NCBI RefSeq assembly: GCF_002002865.1
Contig: NZ_CP019508.1
Location: 2,150,501 to 2,214,500, forward strand
Reading direction: 5' to 3'
From: Brevundimonas sp. LM2
Lineage (GTDB): Bacteria; Pseudomonadota; Alphaproteobacteria; Caulobacterales; Caulobacteraceae
Length of the DNA: 64,000 bases
Every line of letters starts with the position of its first letter. Within the stretch, counting starts at the first letter, position 1. Positions 7,749 through 16,059 of this stretch are shown here, piece by piece. The notes below the pieces were generated by a model. The model was given only the letters and a program-made list of their open reading frames with translations, was not told the DNA's origin and did not search any database. The position numbers and the translations under genes were made by a program.

Positions 7749-8330
7749 TTAAGCGGCGATCTCAACTCCTTCGTCTGCATCGTCTCCGAGGAATATCTCT
7801 TCCTCGTCGAAGTTTTCGGACGCCGCCGCCGGCAGTTCCACGGGCGGCAGCCCGATGTGGAAGATTTCCGTCTTCGCGGAGGCCGTGACGCTGAAGGTCT
7901 CGCCGGGGTTGACCTGAATGCCCGTGAACCGTTCGATCCGCTGATCTGACCCATCACGCTCGACGACATGACCCTCGCCTTCCAGAACCAGGAAGAGGCG
8001 TGTCGCCCGCTCGTCGGTCGACACCCAAGTCGCCCCCGATTCAAGCATCAGGAATTCAATCCAGACACCCCTCTCCGAAAAGGAACCCAGGAACTTGCGT
8101 TCAACACCCTTGGCGCCCCTCACGGGAATCCAGTTGAAGTTCTCCGGGTCGGCGATGATGGGGGCTGCATACCGGGGCCGCGGGTACAGAAGTTTGCGAC
8201 CGAACACGTGCTCCCAGACGGCATTGAGGGTCCAGACCTTCTTCCCGTCCGGGCTATGGTATTCCGGCCCCACGAAGGATCCGGTCGACGCCATCTCCTT
8301 CATTGCCTGGCGGCGTTCCGGAAAACTCAT
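7749..8330 (-). CDS. Cupin-fold protein (probably 5'-truncated by frameshift)
   Basis: A 193-residue open frame with a beta-barrel cupin core: FLMLESGATWVSTDERATRLFLVLEGEGHVVERDG, then VNPGETFSV and EIFHIGLPPVELP. The usual metal-binding HxH of cupin motif 1 is replaced by a segment with no His, so metal-dependent catalysis is doubtful. The ATG at 8330 is not clearly the original start: the same frame continues upstream as protein-like sequence (DPDGFGLALQFGGASGAGF) with no start codon, and the N-terminal part lies in other frames. If translated from 8330 the product would be an N-truncated cupin. Function unknown. Confidence 0.6.
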   Translation of the reverse strand: MSFPERRQAMKEMASTGSFVGPEYHSPDGKKVWTLNAVWEHVFGRKLLYPRPRYAAPIIADPENFNWIPVRGAKGVERKFLGSFSERGVWIEFLMLESGATWVSTDERATRLFLVLEGEGHVVERDGSDQRIERFTGIQVNPGETFSVTASAKTEIFHIGLPPVELPAAASENFDEEEIFLGDDADEGVEIAA

Positions 8331-8660
8331 GAACCCCGCCCCGGAGGCTCCGCCGAACTGGAGCGCGAGGCCGAAGCCGTCCGGGTCGGACGGGCGCGCT
8401 TCGGGATTGCAGACGATGGAGCTCGGCGCTGCCTCGAGCCGACGGCTTGTCGGCGATTTCGGTCAGGTCGACTCTGTGCGTCTGAACGACAAACGCAATG
8501 CTGTCCAAGCGCGGGCCCTGCCACCGCTTGGGTTTGATAAAACTAAAAGCGCATCGCTTGCCTCGACGCTTTCGGCTGCGCCGACGGAATAGGGCGCGGC
8601 CTTAACCCACACGACCGTGCCGCCATGCTGCGAGGCGGAAGCCGCCGCACCCATCTCCAT
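8331..8660 (-). pseudogene. Frameshifted 5' part of the cupin gene
   Basis: Reading the minus strand from 8660, three successive frames each give protein-like segments: one starting MEMGAAASASQHGGTVVWVK, one with LDSIAFVVQTHRVDLTEIADKPS (about 8503-8433), and one with EAAPSSIVCNPEARPSDPDG running into the cupin ORF (about 8426-8331). Stops TAA and TGA separate the frames. The simplest reading is one gene with at least two frameshifts, about 8500 and about 8430. Sequencing error in GC-rich DNA is the alternative. Confidence 0.45.
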
Positions 8661-8676
8661 CCAGGCGCACGACCGT

Positions 8677-9600
8677 TCAGGCGCCGAGGCGTGTCACGAA
8701 GAAGGGGGTGAGCCTCTCGATCGCCTGATCCACATATTCCGGCTTGAAATACATGTCGTAGTGGCCGGCGCCCTCGACGACGAAGAAATCCTTGTCTCTG
8801 CTGGGCGACCGGTCGAACAGCGTCTGGCCGTTCTCGTACTGGCCGGTCGCGCTGCGGCGTCCGGCGACGATGATCTGGAGCGGCTGGGTAAGGAGGTCCG
8901 GCACGAGGTGGAAGGCGTCGAAGCCGAGGAGATAGCCGTTGCTCCTGAACAGCAACCGGTTGGTCGAGTTCGGATGGCGGTATAGCGACTCTCGATAGAA
9001 CCAGACCGCCTCCAGAAGGTCCGGGTCGGTGACGCCCTGGGCGTGGGCCTCCGCCAGACTGTCCGGAATCCAGGGGTCTTCCTTGGCCGGCGCGCCCCGC
9101 GCCTCGGCCGTGCGTTGGGCTCCGACGGCCCTCAGGGTCCCGACGACGTCGCCATCGGGCTGCATTCCGCGGAAGGCCGAGCCGATATTGCTGGCGACCA
9201 CGGTTCCGATCGCCCTGAAGCGATGTTCCGTGACCGCCGCGGCGATCCCGTACCCGCCGCCGGCGCAGATTCCGAGCAGTCCCACCCGCGCCTCGTCGAT
9301 GAAGGACAGGGTCATCAGAAAGTCGACGGCGCAGTGGATATCCTCGATCCGCGAGGAGGGGTCCTCGAGATGACGGGGCTCGCCCCCGCTCTCGCCCTGG
9401 TAGGAGGGGTCGAAGGCCAGGGCGACGAAGCCGCGCGCGGCCATCCGCTCGCCGTAGATGGCGCCGATCTGCTCCTTCACGCTGCTGCCCGGGGTGGTCA
9501 GGACCAGCGCGGGCCAGGTCCGCGTCTCATCGAAGTCCGGCGGCAGATGGAGGGCCCCGGCGATGTCGAGGGTCCTGCTCTTGAATGAAACCCGTCTCAT
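8677..9600 (-). CDS. Alpha/beta hydrolase (YcjY/dienelactone hydrolase-like)
   Basis: A 307-residue alpha/beta hydrolase starting MRRVSFKSRTLDIAGALHLP at the ATG at 9600, which has a GGAAGGA ribosome site; an upstream in-frame extension to 9762 lacks one. The nucleophile elbow reads GICAGGGYG, with Cys where Ser is usual, as in dienelactone-hydrolase-type and YcjY-like proteins. FDPSYQGESGG and the late GAGHYDMY (catalytic His) fit the same group. It is cytoplasmic. It is transcribed towards the broken cupin gene and may once have belonged to the same unit. Substrate unknown. Confidence 0.8.
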   Translation of the reverse strand: MRRVSFKSRTLDIAGALHLPPDFDETRTWPALVLTTPGSSVKEQIGAIYGERMAARGFVALAFDPSYQGESGGEPRHLEDPSSRIEDIHCAVDFLMTLSFIDEARVGLLGICAGGGYGIAAAVTEHRFRAIGTVVASNIGSAFRGMQPDGDVVGTLRAVGAQRTAEARGAPAKEDPWIPDSLAEAHAQGVTDPDLLEAVWFYRESLYRHPNSTNRLLFRSNGYLLGFDAFHLVPDLLTQPLQIIVAGRRSATGQYENGQTLFDRSPSRDKDFFVVEGAGHYDMYFKPEYVDQAIERLTPFFVTRLGA

Positions 9601-9707
9601 GCCGCCTGTCCTTCCGTGGTTCCTAAACCGCGCCGCGCCTGGCGAGTTGGGGAGAGCGCGTCCGGACGTCATCAGGCCGCCAGACTTAACGGCGGCCTCC
9701 CGGCGCC

Positions 9708-9751
9708 GGGCAAGCAAGGGGCGCCGGCGCGCCCGCGCCTCTTGCTTGCCC
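9708..9751. terminator. Long inverted repeat between hipA and the hydrolase gene
   Basis: GGGCAAGCAAG (9708-9718) pairs with CTTGCTTGCCC (9741-9751); the pairing extends inward with one mismatch to about 17 bp. No T-run follows on either strand, so it is a terminator-like or repeat hairpin rather than a classic intrinsic terminator. It sits downstream of hipA (ends 9867). The rest of 9601-9866 holds nothing else I can identify. Confidence 0.45.
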
Positions 9752-9866
9752 GACGTACTCACGCTGCCGAGCGTCGCGACGTCGCCTTATCGCCGGGCCC
9801 CGCGCCGCCTCCCATGCCGCAAGCTGCGAATAACCTGCCCATTCCTCCAGGATCGGGCTTCCAGGA

Positions 9867-11186
9867 TCAGGCGACGTCGCGCCGATAATCGCCCGCGAGC
9901 GCCGCGAGCGCCTCGCCCGGTCCGCCCTCCAGCCCGTAGAAGGCGTAGGGATTGAGAAACTGGCGGCCCCAGAACAGGGTCCGGTCGACCTCCCCGAGCG
10001 CGGCCTCGTCGCAGATCGCGGTCCAGTGGTCGCCGATGGCCCGGATCTGTCGCTCCACGATGCCGACCGCCGACGGCCCGTCCAGCTGGAAGTGGGGCGC
10101 CGCTACCAGACAGGTCGCAATCTGGCTCGCGCGGTTCTGGTCCACGATCAGCATGGCCTGGCTGGCCTCCTCCCCCGCCCGCCCCTGCGGACAGATGTCG
10201 TAGGCGGGCGTCAGGGTCAGGTGCTCGCCATCCCAGAAGGCGGCGTGGTTGCGGGCGTGGTCGTCCAGATTGCCGACCAGGATGTTGAAGCAGATGCGGG
10301 CGAACAGCTCGCGCAGGGTCTCCGGCGCCCGGGTGAAGCGGAAACGGACGATCTCGGCAAGATCCTGATAGCTGGCGTACCGGGCCTGCATCTCGTCCAG
10401 ACCCAGCATCGTCAGGGCCGAGACCATGGCCCTGCGACGCCATCCCGCCCCGTCCGCCTCCCGGTCGAAGCGTTCGACCAGCAGGACGTCCTTGCCGGAG
10501 GCGCGCGCCAGCCGGACCGGCGCGACGTTCAGCCCCGCGAGAGCCGCCAGCCGCATGGCGATGTATTCGGCCTTCACGACGCTGTAGGTGTCGTTGCCGC
10601 TGGAGAACTTGGCGACATATTTCGCCGGCCCGTCGCTGATCAGGGCCTTGGGCCGCGCGCCGCCGATGGAGCTGCCGTGGTGAAGCGCCTGGTCGAGCTC
10701 GGGGCTGAGCGGCAGGTTCTTCTCCACCTTCTCGGCCGAGGCCAGGAGATCAGCCAGCGAGGCGTGGGCGCCGCCGCGGGGGACATAGTCTGTCGCAGAG
10801 GTCTGGAAATCGAGCGCGCCCACCCGGTCAGATCCGGATTGAAGCAGGAAGCTCAGTTCGTCGAGTTCGACGCCGTCGAGCGCCGGCCCCTTCAGCCCGA
10901 AGGCGCGGTTGAGGATGACGCGGCGCCCCCAGGCGTCCGGCGCGGCGTCGCGTATGGCGCTGGCGATGGGCAGGCCGTTCAGCGGCCGGATGAGGCCCGC
11001 CCGCAGCGGCAGTTCGGGCAGGTAGAGGGGTATCGCGCCCGGCAGGGCGCGGTACGAGCGTCCGTAGACGAAGGCGATCTCGCCGCCCTCCGCCACGAGG
11101 CGGCCGGCCACGACCGGCTCCGTGCCGCCGGGCAGCCAGACCCAGACGAAGGCCTCGCGCGGCGTCGGGATCGGTTCAGAAGTCAT
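9867..11186 (-). CDS. hipA: HipA-type serine/threonine kinase toxin
   Basis: A 439-residue HipA-fold kinase. In E. coli HipA phosphorylates GltX and triggers growth arrest; the target here is unknown. Visible parts are an N-terminal subdomain (about 1-100, ending DAAPDAWGRRVI), the Gly/Ser loop GSSIGGARPK (171-180) with the inhibitory autophosphorylation Ser, KFSS plus VVKAEYIAMRLA (ATP site), the catalytic loop NLDDHARNH (306-314), and the metal-binding AYDICP (328-333). All key residues look present. The start overlaps the end of hipB by 11 bases, the usual antitoxin-first order. It belongs to the hipBA-integrase block and probably came by transfer. Confidence 0.93.
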   Translation of the reverse strand: MTSEPIPTPREAFVWVWLPGGTEPVVAGRLVAEGGEIAFVYGRSYRALPGAIPLYLPELPLRAGLIRPLNGLPIASAIRDAAPDAWGRRVILNRAFGLKGPALDGVELDELSFLLQSGSDRVGALDFQTSATDYVPRGGAHASLADLLASAEKVEKNLPLSPELDQALHHGSSIGGARPKALISDGPAKYVAKFSSGNDTYSVVKAEYIAMRLAALAGLNVAPVRLARASGKDVLLVERFDREADGAGWRRRAMVSALTMLGLDEMQARYASYQDLAEIVRFRFTRAPETLRELFARICFNILVGNLDDHARNHAAFWDGEHLTLTPAYDICPQGRAGEEASQAMLIVDQNRASQIATCLVAAPHFQLDGPSAVGIVERQIRAIGDHWTAICDEAALGEVDRTLFWGRQFLNPYAFYGLEGGPGEALAALAGDYRRDVA

Positions 11187-11526
11187 CGTCGACGACCGCG
11201 TTCAGAGGCCGGGCGTATTTGGGCAGCAGGGCGAGACGCTTGCCCGCCTCGTCCAGACGGGCGGTCAGGCTCGCGGGGTCCTCGTCGAACAGGCGGACGC
11301 CCATCAGGGCGCAGGCCTCGAAGGCCAGGCCGAGCTCGACCTTGGGATCGCCCGCCTCCAGCCGCTGCACTGTGCCGCGGGATACGCCGAGGCGCTCGGC
11401 CAGGTCCTTGGCCGTCATCCGCCGGGACTTGCGCTCCAGCTCGACCATCCGCCCCAGCAGGCTGACGGCGGACAGGGTGTAGCGGGCGTAGCTTCGCTTC
11501 TTCGAGGCTGGCATTGATCGACCCAT
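11176..11526 (-). CDS. hipB: HipB-type antitoxin, HTH repressor
   Basis: A 116-residue Xre/HipB-like DNA-binding protein. The HTH is KDLAERLGVSRGTVQRLEAGD (about residues 39-59), preceded by helices and followed by a short acidic C-terminus ending DDDF that overlaps hipA. The ATG at 11526 opens the frame, but a second ATG at 11514 would leave all upstream repeats outside the gene; neither has a strong ribosome site. It should neutralise HipA and repress its own operon through the CGAxxCATxGxTCATAT repeats just upstream. Confidence 0.88.
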   Translation of the reverse strand: MGRSMPASKKRSYARYTLSAVSLLGRMVELERKSRRMTAKDLAERLGVSRGTVQRLEAGDPKVELGLAFEACALMGVRLFDEDPASLTARLDEAGKRLALLPKYARPLNAVVDDDF

Positions 11527-11616
11527 CGTTCATATCGGAAGGATAGGTCCGATACATCGATCATATTGCCTCATTCCACCGCGATGTCAAGATTCTGCTC
11601 GATACATGGCTCATAT
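11519..11616. promoter_or_regulatory. hipBA operator region with three 17-bp near-repeats
   Basis: Three direct near-copies of CGATACATCGATCATAT lie at 11519-11535 (CGACCCATCGTTCATAT), 11550-11566 and 11600-11616 (CGATACATGGCTCATAT). An inverted repeat TATCGG-N10-CCGATA spans 11533-11554. Repeated sites before a hipB gene are the expected layout of HipB operators. The first copy overlaps the ATG at 11526, an argument for the later start at 11514. Confidence 0.6.
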
Positions 11617-11655
11617 CCAATCCATGTGATCGACCCATAGACCATTCCAGATCAT

Positions 11656-11677
11656 CCGGGCATCAATACCCGGTTTT
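11656..11677 (+). terminator. Short hairpin with T-run
   Basis: CCGGG (11656-11660) pairs with CCCGG (11669-11673) and is followed by TTTT. It has the form of a weak plus-strand intrinsic terminator, but no plus-strand gene ends just before it. Confidence 0.3.
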
Positions 11678-11737
11678 CCGTCCTGGCCGGACACTCCGGT
11701 GCTGGAAAGTCTGCGTCCCCGGCGATACCTTTTCTGG

Positions 11738-11953
11738 ATGAAGCTCGATCACCCCAATGAACCGGGAAAATGGAGCCGCCTCGACGCTGCGGACGGCCTG
11801 GCGCTGTGGCGGCGCGACCGGTCGGACCCCTTCCCGGTCACACAGTTCTACCTGCTCGCCCCGCCCCGGCAGACCGAAGTCCTCTACGACGAGACCCAGG
11901 CCCGCGCCCGGTTCGCGGCCCTGTCCGCACCCGAAGCGACCAGGGCGGCCTGA
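11738..11953 (+). CDS. Small hypothetical protein
   Basis: A possible 71-residue protein starting MKLDHPNEPGKWSRLDAADG at the ATG at 11738; the frame also opens at 11699. It is rich in charged residues, with the central string PVTQFYLLAPPRQTEVLYDE, and has no membrane segment. It lies between hipB and the integrase, on the strand opposite both. No family recognised. Amino-acid composition and GC-rich third positions look coding, but there is no strong ribosome site. Confidence 0.45.
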   Translation: MKLDHPNEPGKWSRLDAADGLALWRRDRSDPFPVTQFYLLAPPRQTEVLYDETQARARFAALSAPEATRAA

Positions 11954-12000
11954 ACCACCCGACCTTCCGCCCGGTAAATGGGCGCTGACGGGCGTGCGCA

Positions 12001-13266
12001 TCACGCGGCCGCCGCCGTCGCCTCCGGAACCCGCACCTCGGACAGGCAGTAGTCGGACCAGGCCTGCAGGACGTCCCGCCGTTTCCTGAGCGCGTCACGG
12101 CGACGGTAGGCCCGCTCCGTTTCGTCGCCGACAGCGTGGGCCATGCATTCCTCGATGACCTCCTTGGCGAACTCCGTCTCGTCGCCGGCCCAGTCCCGAA
12201 AGGAAGACCGCATCCCATGCGGCGTATAGCCGGGAGCCAGATCCCTCAGCAGCATGTCCATGGCCATGTTCGACATGACGCCGCCCTTCTGGCCCGGAAA
12301 GACCAGGTCGTTCGGTCGCGGCCTCTCGGGGCGCAGGGCGTCCAGAACCGCCAGGGCCCCGCTGGACAGAGGCTGACGGAACGGACGCTCCTTCATCCGG
12401 GCCGCGCCCAGGACCCACAGGTCGACGCCCATCTCGCCCCAGGTCGCCTCCAGGGTCATCGTCTCTCGCGCCACGGTCAGGACCGTGAACTCCAGGGCCC
12501 GCGCCGACATCCCTCCGCTCCTGGCCAGCCGCGCCATGAAGCCGGGGATGTCCTCATAGGGCATGGACGGCATATGGCCCCGCTGGAGCCTGGGGCGCGG
12601 CGGCAGGAGATAGAAGAGATTGCCCTTCCACACCGCCGGGTTCGCCCCGTCGCGGTGGCCCCGGACGCGGGCGTAGTCGAGCACCCGTTCGATCCGCTCG
12701 CGCAGCTTGCCGGCCGACTCGGCCTTGGTCAGCCACAACGGCTCGACCACGCTCATGACGGCATCGACGTCGATCGACCGGACGGGTCGGTCCTTGATCG
12801 GCGCTGCGTGCCGGTTGATCGACCGCATCCAGCCGGCCTTCGTCTTGCGTCCGCGCCAGCCGCCCTCCTGCGCGGTCACATAGTCCGTCCAGCACTCCAG
12901 CAGCGTCGGCTCGCCGGATGTGCGCGCCGTCGGCGCCGGCGCGCCCTGCGCCGACGCCGTTCGCACTGGACGGGATCGAGATGCCGTGGCGGTTGATGCT
13001 GCGGGCCGCGCCTGGAGCGGATCGACGCCGGACCTGATCGACCGGCGGGCTGCGTCGCAGGCGTCGCGGGCTTCAACGAGCGAGATGTCCGAAAGCGACC
13101 CGAGGCCCATGTCCCGGCGCCGCCCCTGATACATGTAGCGGAAAATCCAGCTGCGGGCGCCCGAGGCCGCGACGACGAGATACAGACCGTCGCCGTCCGC
13201 ATGGCGTCCCTCGGCCAGGGCCCCGCGAACGCCGCGATCCGTCAGTTTCCTGGACACCTTGGCCAT
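12001..13266 (-). CDS. int: P4-type tyrosine recombinase/integrase
   Basis: A 421-residue integrase of the phage P4/CP4-57 group. An N-terminal DUF4102 arm-binding domain (KLTDRGVRGALAEGRHADGDGLYLVV) is followed by an Ala/Arg-rich linker (about 88-118), a core-binding domain, and the catalytic domain with Arg267 (VARETM), His350-x-x-Arg353 (HGMRSSFRDWA), His377 and Tyr387 (ERAYRR). The catalytic set is complete. I took the ATG at 13266 (MAKVSRK), preceded by GTGAGG, rather than the longer frame to 13386. It probably mobilised the hipBA block. No tRNA or tmRNA target is visible beside it. Confidence 0.93.
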   Translation of the reverse strand: MAKVSRKLTDRGVRGALAEGRHADGDGLYLVVAASGARSWIFRYMYQGRRRDMGLGSLSDISLVEARDACDAARRSIRSGVDPLQARPAASTATASRSRPVRTASAQGAPAPTARTSGEPTLLECWTDYVTAQEGGWRGRKTKAGWMRSINRHAAPIKDRPVRSIDVDAVMSVVEPLWLTKAESAGKLRERIERVLDYARVRGHRDGANPAVWKGNLFYLLPPRPRLQRGHMPSMPYEDIPGFMARLARSGGMSARALEFTVLTVARETMTLEATWGEMGVDLWVLGAARMKERPFRQPLSSGALAVLDALRPERPRPNDLVFPGQKGGVMSNMAMDMLLRDLAPGYTPHGMRSSFRDWAGDETEFAKEVIEECMAHAVGDETERAYRRRDALRKRRDVLQAWSDYCLSEVRVPEATAAAA

Positions 13267-13515
13267 GCGCGCCTCACGCAAATCAAACCCGGATCCAGAT
13301 TCTACCGAAGGTCCGGGATGCCCGCCAAGGTCCCCGCGACAGGCCGCGCCATCGCCGCACAGCCCTGCGAAGGCCTGCACTGTCATGGCCCGGCATCACG
13401 ATTTCGAGGTCGCTGATGACGGGCGACAGTCCGGACCTGGAGACCGCTCATCCGTCTCGAAACCCAGTCAGCCGTTGCCGCAAGCCCCTGAACAGAAAAG
13501 GGAAGCGGGCGAACT

Positions 13516-13676
13516 GAGGGTAAGCGGTGAGGGTAAGCCATGGATTAGGGGTGAGATGGCTCCCGACGCCAGAGCAAACCGCCCAATTTTGATGAGGGTA
13601 AGAGCGGTTCGAGTGGCTCCTGATCCCGAGGCACTTTTACCTCAATTCGGCCGGTCTTACCCTCACCCTTACCCTC
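13516..13676. repeat. Cluster of five GAGGGTAAG nonamers beside the integrase
   Basis: Perfect GAGGGTAAG occurs at 13516-13524, 13529-13537 and 13594-13602 on the plus strand. Its complement CTTACCCTC occurs at 13656-13664 and 13668-13676; a degenerate copy (TTTTACCTC) lies near 13636. Pairs are spaced 12-13 bp. The inverted layout just upstream of int resembles arm-type binding sites or iterons. The surrounding gene-free stretch 13267-13895 holds nothing else convincing apart from the hairpin at 13838. Confidence 0.6.
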
Positions 13677-13837
13677 ACCCAGACAAAACCATGATGAAAC
13701 GCCGCGAAGCGCGCTGAAGCGCTCGGCGCTCCACATCCCTTTGATGTTACGAGTGAATTTTGGACATGGAGACAAGAGGTGACAAGTCGTGGGATTCGGC
13801 TAAAAGCCTCTACCCGCGGAGCCACTCGGCGTTTGAA

Positions 13838-13872
13838 GGTGCTGATATACCGGCCTTTTCGGCCGAAGCACC
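13838..13872. terminator. Hairpin downstream of the Hsp70-like gene
   Basis: GGTGCT (13838-13843) pairs with AGCACC (13867-13872), enclosing an inner GGCC/GGCC stem around a TTTTC loop. It lies just past the stop of the minus-strand Hsp70-like gene. No U-tract is evident on the minus-strand transcript, so terminator function is tentative. Confidence 0.35.
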
Positions 13873-13895
13873 AGAGATCCTCCCCTTCAGGCGCA

Positions 13896-15281
13896 TCAGA
13901 CGCGGACGTGGCTTCCCGGGTCAGCATGCTCAGGCCTTTGCAGCCCGGTTTCGCCCTGGGGCCTGCGTTCGCTCCATAGATCGAGATCGGCTTCGCGTCC
14001 GATGAGCGCCAGTCCCGAGGCGATGGACTCGAACTCACCCCCTGATTCGATTCGCGACGACGCGAACCGCCGCGTGAAAATCGCGCGCACGGCCGGCACG
14101 AACGATGAGCCTCCCGTCAGAAACACCCGATCGATCTGATCCGCCGCGAGACCGGACGCCTTGATCGCCTCTTCGACCGCACCCTCGATGGCGGCCAGTT
14201 CGGGGGCGATCCACTGCTCGAGTTCCGAGCGGGCGACGCGGCGCTCGATTCGAACGGACCCTGCGGCGAATACAAAGGTCGTCGATTCAGCGGTCGACAG
14301 GTCGACCTTGAGACGCGTGACCGCCTGGTAGAGGGCATAGCCGTGGTTGTCGTCAAGGATCTCGATCAGCCGGACCAGCTTTTCGGGCTCGAGCGCGTGC
14401 CGGGCGATGTCCCGGATGTCCTTCATGTCGCGCGACGCCCGCAGCAGGGCCAACTGGTCCCACCGCGCGAAGGCGGCATAGTAGCGCTGGGGGATGGGGA
14501 GGAGCTTGTCGAGACTGCGATAGGCGCCGCCCTTGCCGAGCTCCGGCGACACCAGGGCGTCGATGATGCGGAAGTCGAAGGCATCCCCGGCCACGCCCAC
14601 GCCCGAGCGCGCCAGGGCTGTCGACCGCAGGCCTGACGGCGAGGGTTCGAAGCGGACGATCGAGAAGTCGCTGGTGCCGCCCCCGAAGTCGGCGACGAGG
14701 ACGTTGGCGGGGGCCGTCAGGGTCCGGGCGAAGAAGAAGGCGGCCCCGACCGGCTCGTAGGCGTAGCGGATGTCGGTGAACCCCAGACGGGCAAAGGCGG
14801 TCTCGTAACGCTGCAGGGCGAGCTCCGCGTCCGAGCCGCCGGCGAAGGTCACCGGCCGCCCGACGATCACCCGTCCCGGCAGGGCGCTCATCTGCGCGCC
14901 CCCGTGGTGGCGCAGCCGCAGCAGGAAAGCGGCCAGCAGGTCCTCGAAACGATAGCGGCGGTTGTCGATGACCGTTTCGGTAAAGGCCGCGCTGGCGGCG
15001 AAGGTCTTGAAGGATTGGATGAAGCGGGTGTCGAGCGGATCCTCCAGATAGGAGTCCACCGCCCACGGGCCCGCCTCGACCACCCGCGCCGGTGGGCCCT
15101 CGCCCGCCTCCTCGATCCGGAAGCTGAGCGTGGAGCGGAAGGCGGTCACCTCACCCCCCGGGGCGGCGAAGCGCAGCACCGCGACCGTGCCTCCGGCCCG
15201 GGTCATCGCGACCACGGTATTGGTGGTGCCGAAATCGATGCCCAGGGTCGTTTCAGGCGTGGGGGCGGCATCAGGCGTCAT
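13896..15281 (-). CDS. Hsp70-family actin-fold ATPase (YegD-like)
   Basis: A 461-residue actin/Hsp70-fold protein, shorter than DnaK because the substrate-binding and lid domains are missing. Phosphate 1 is LGIDFGTTNTVVAM, phosphate 2 is LVADFGGGTSDFSIV, and the adenosine motif is VFLTGGSSFVPAVR. This resembles E. coli YegD and related putative chaperones. I chose the ATG at 15281 (MTPDAAPTPETT) because it directly precedes the conserved core; the frame is open to 15407. It stands alone, convergent with nothing, next to modC. Client and role are unknown. Confidence 0.85.
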   Translation of the reverse strand: MTPDAAPTPETTLGIDFGTTNTVVAMTRAGGTVAVLRFAAPGGEVTAFRSTLSFRIEEAGEGPPARVVEAGPWAVDSYLEDPLDTRFIQSFKTFAASAAFTETVIDNRRYRFEDLLAAFLLRLRHHGGAQMSALPGRVIVGRPVTFAGGSDAELALQRYETAFARLGFTDIRYAYEPVGAAFFFARTLTAPANVLVADFGGGTSDFSIVRFEPSPSGLRSTALARSGVGVAGDAFDFRIIDALVSPELGKGGAYRSLDKLLPIPQRYYAAFARWDQLALLRASRDMKDIRDIARHALEPEKLVRLIEILDDNHGYALYQAVTRLKVDLSTAESTTFVFAAGSVRIERRVARSELEQWIAPELAAIEGAVEEAIKASGLAADQIDRVFLTGGSSFVPAVRAIFTRRFASSRIESGGEFESIASGLALIGREADLDLWSERRPQGETGLQRPEHADPGSHVRV

Positions 15282-15384
15282 GTCGGTCTCAAGATCCACG
15301 GGGCCGGCCTGACTAGCGCAGGTCGCGGTTCGGGGCGCTTCAAAACGCACGCCTTGTCTCCCCGCCCCCAAGGTTTCGTCCGGC

Positions 15385-16059
15385 CTAGAAGCCGGCGTCC
15401 TGCCCATCCCCGGAAGGCGGGACGTCGCGCGCCGTCGTGACCAGGCCGCCCGCGACGGTCACGACCTCCTGAGCGATCAGGTCGAGGTCGCGTGGATCGT
15501 GGGACACCAGGACCATCGGCAATCGGATCTCGTCGCGCAGTCGCAGCAGATAGGGCGCGAGCCGCTCACGGCGCTGCGGATCCAGACCCGTGAACGGCTC
15601 GTCCAGAAGCAGCAGTCGCGGGCGGGCGGCCAAAGCCCGGGCGAGCGCCACCCGGCGCGCCTCCCCGCCCGACAGGCCGGCGGGCCGGCGGCGCTCGTAG
15701 CCGCGCAGGTCCATCAGCTCCAGCGCCTGGGCCACGGTCATCGCGTCCCCGCCATAGGGGCGCGAGAAGGCGATGTTCTGCTCGACCGTCAGATGCGGAA
15801 ACAGGCGGATGTCCTGGAACACATAACCGACCGCGCGTCGGTGGGTCGGCAGGCATGTCACAGCGTCATCCAGCACGACGGTGCCGTCGATCCGAATCTG
15901 CGCCGTGCAGTCCGCCAGCAGGCCCGCGAGCCCATGCAGGAAGGTCGTCTTGCCGCAGCCGGACGGCCCGACGACCGCCACGGTCCGCGCCGCGCTCTCG
16001 AACCCGATGTCGAAGATGAAGTCGCCGCGGCGGCCGGCGGCGTGGCAGGTCAGGCTCAT
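15385..16059 (-). CDS. modC: Molybdate ABC transporter ATP-binding protein, short form
   Basis: A 224-residue ABC ATPase: Walker [10 protein letters not shown] (about 32-40), Q-loop FQDIRLFPH, signature [16 protein letters not shown], Walker [14 protein letters not shown], and H-loop VSHD. It is the last gene of modABC, overlapping modB by four bases. Typical ModC has about 350 residues with a C-terminal TOBE/Mop domain that binds molybdate or tungstate; this one stops right after the ATPase core, so that sensor is absent. It works at the inner face of the cytoplasmic membrane. Confidence 0.88.
   Translation of the reverse strand: MSLTCHAAGRRGDFIFDIGFESAARTVAVVGPSGCGKTTFLHGLAGLLADCTAQIRIDGTVVLDDAVTCLPTHRRAVGYVFQDIRLFPHLTVEQNIAFSRPYGGDAMTVAQALELMDLRGYERRRPAGLSGGEARRVALARALAARPRLLLLDEPFTGLDPQRRERLAPYLLRLRDEIRLPMVLVSHDPRDLDLIAQEVVTVAGGLVTTARDVPPSGDGQDAGF

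Noticed and set aside
10026..11465. 479-codon open frame opposite hipBA
   Set aside because: Low-complexity Gln/Gly/Arg composition and antisense to a complete HipA.
13600..13640. tRNA T-loop-like GGTTCGAGT near the integrase
   Set aside because: No acceptor stem, anticodon arm or CCA could be assembled around it.
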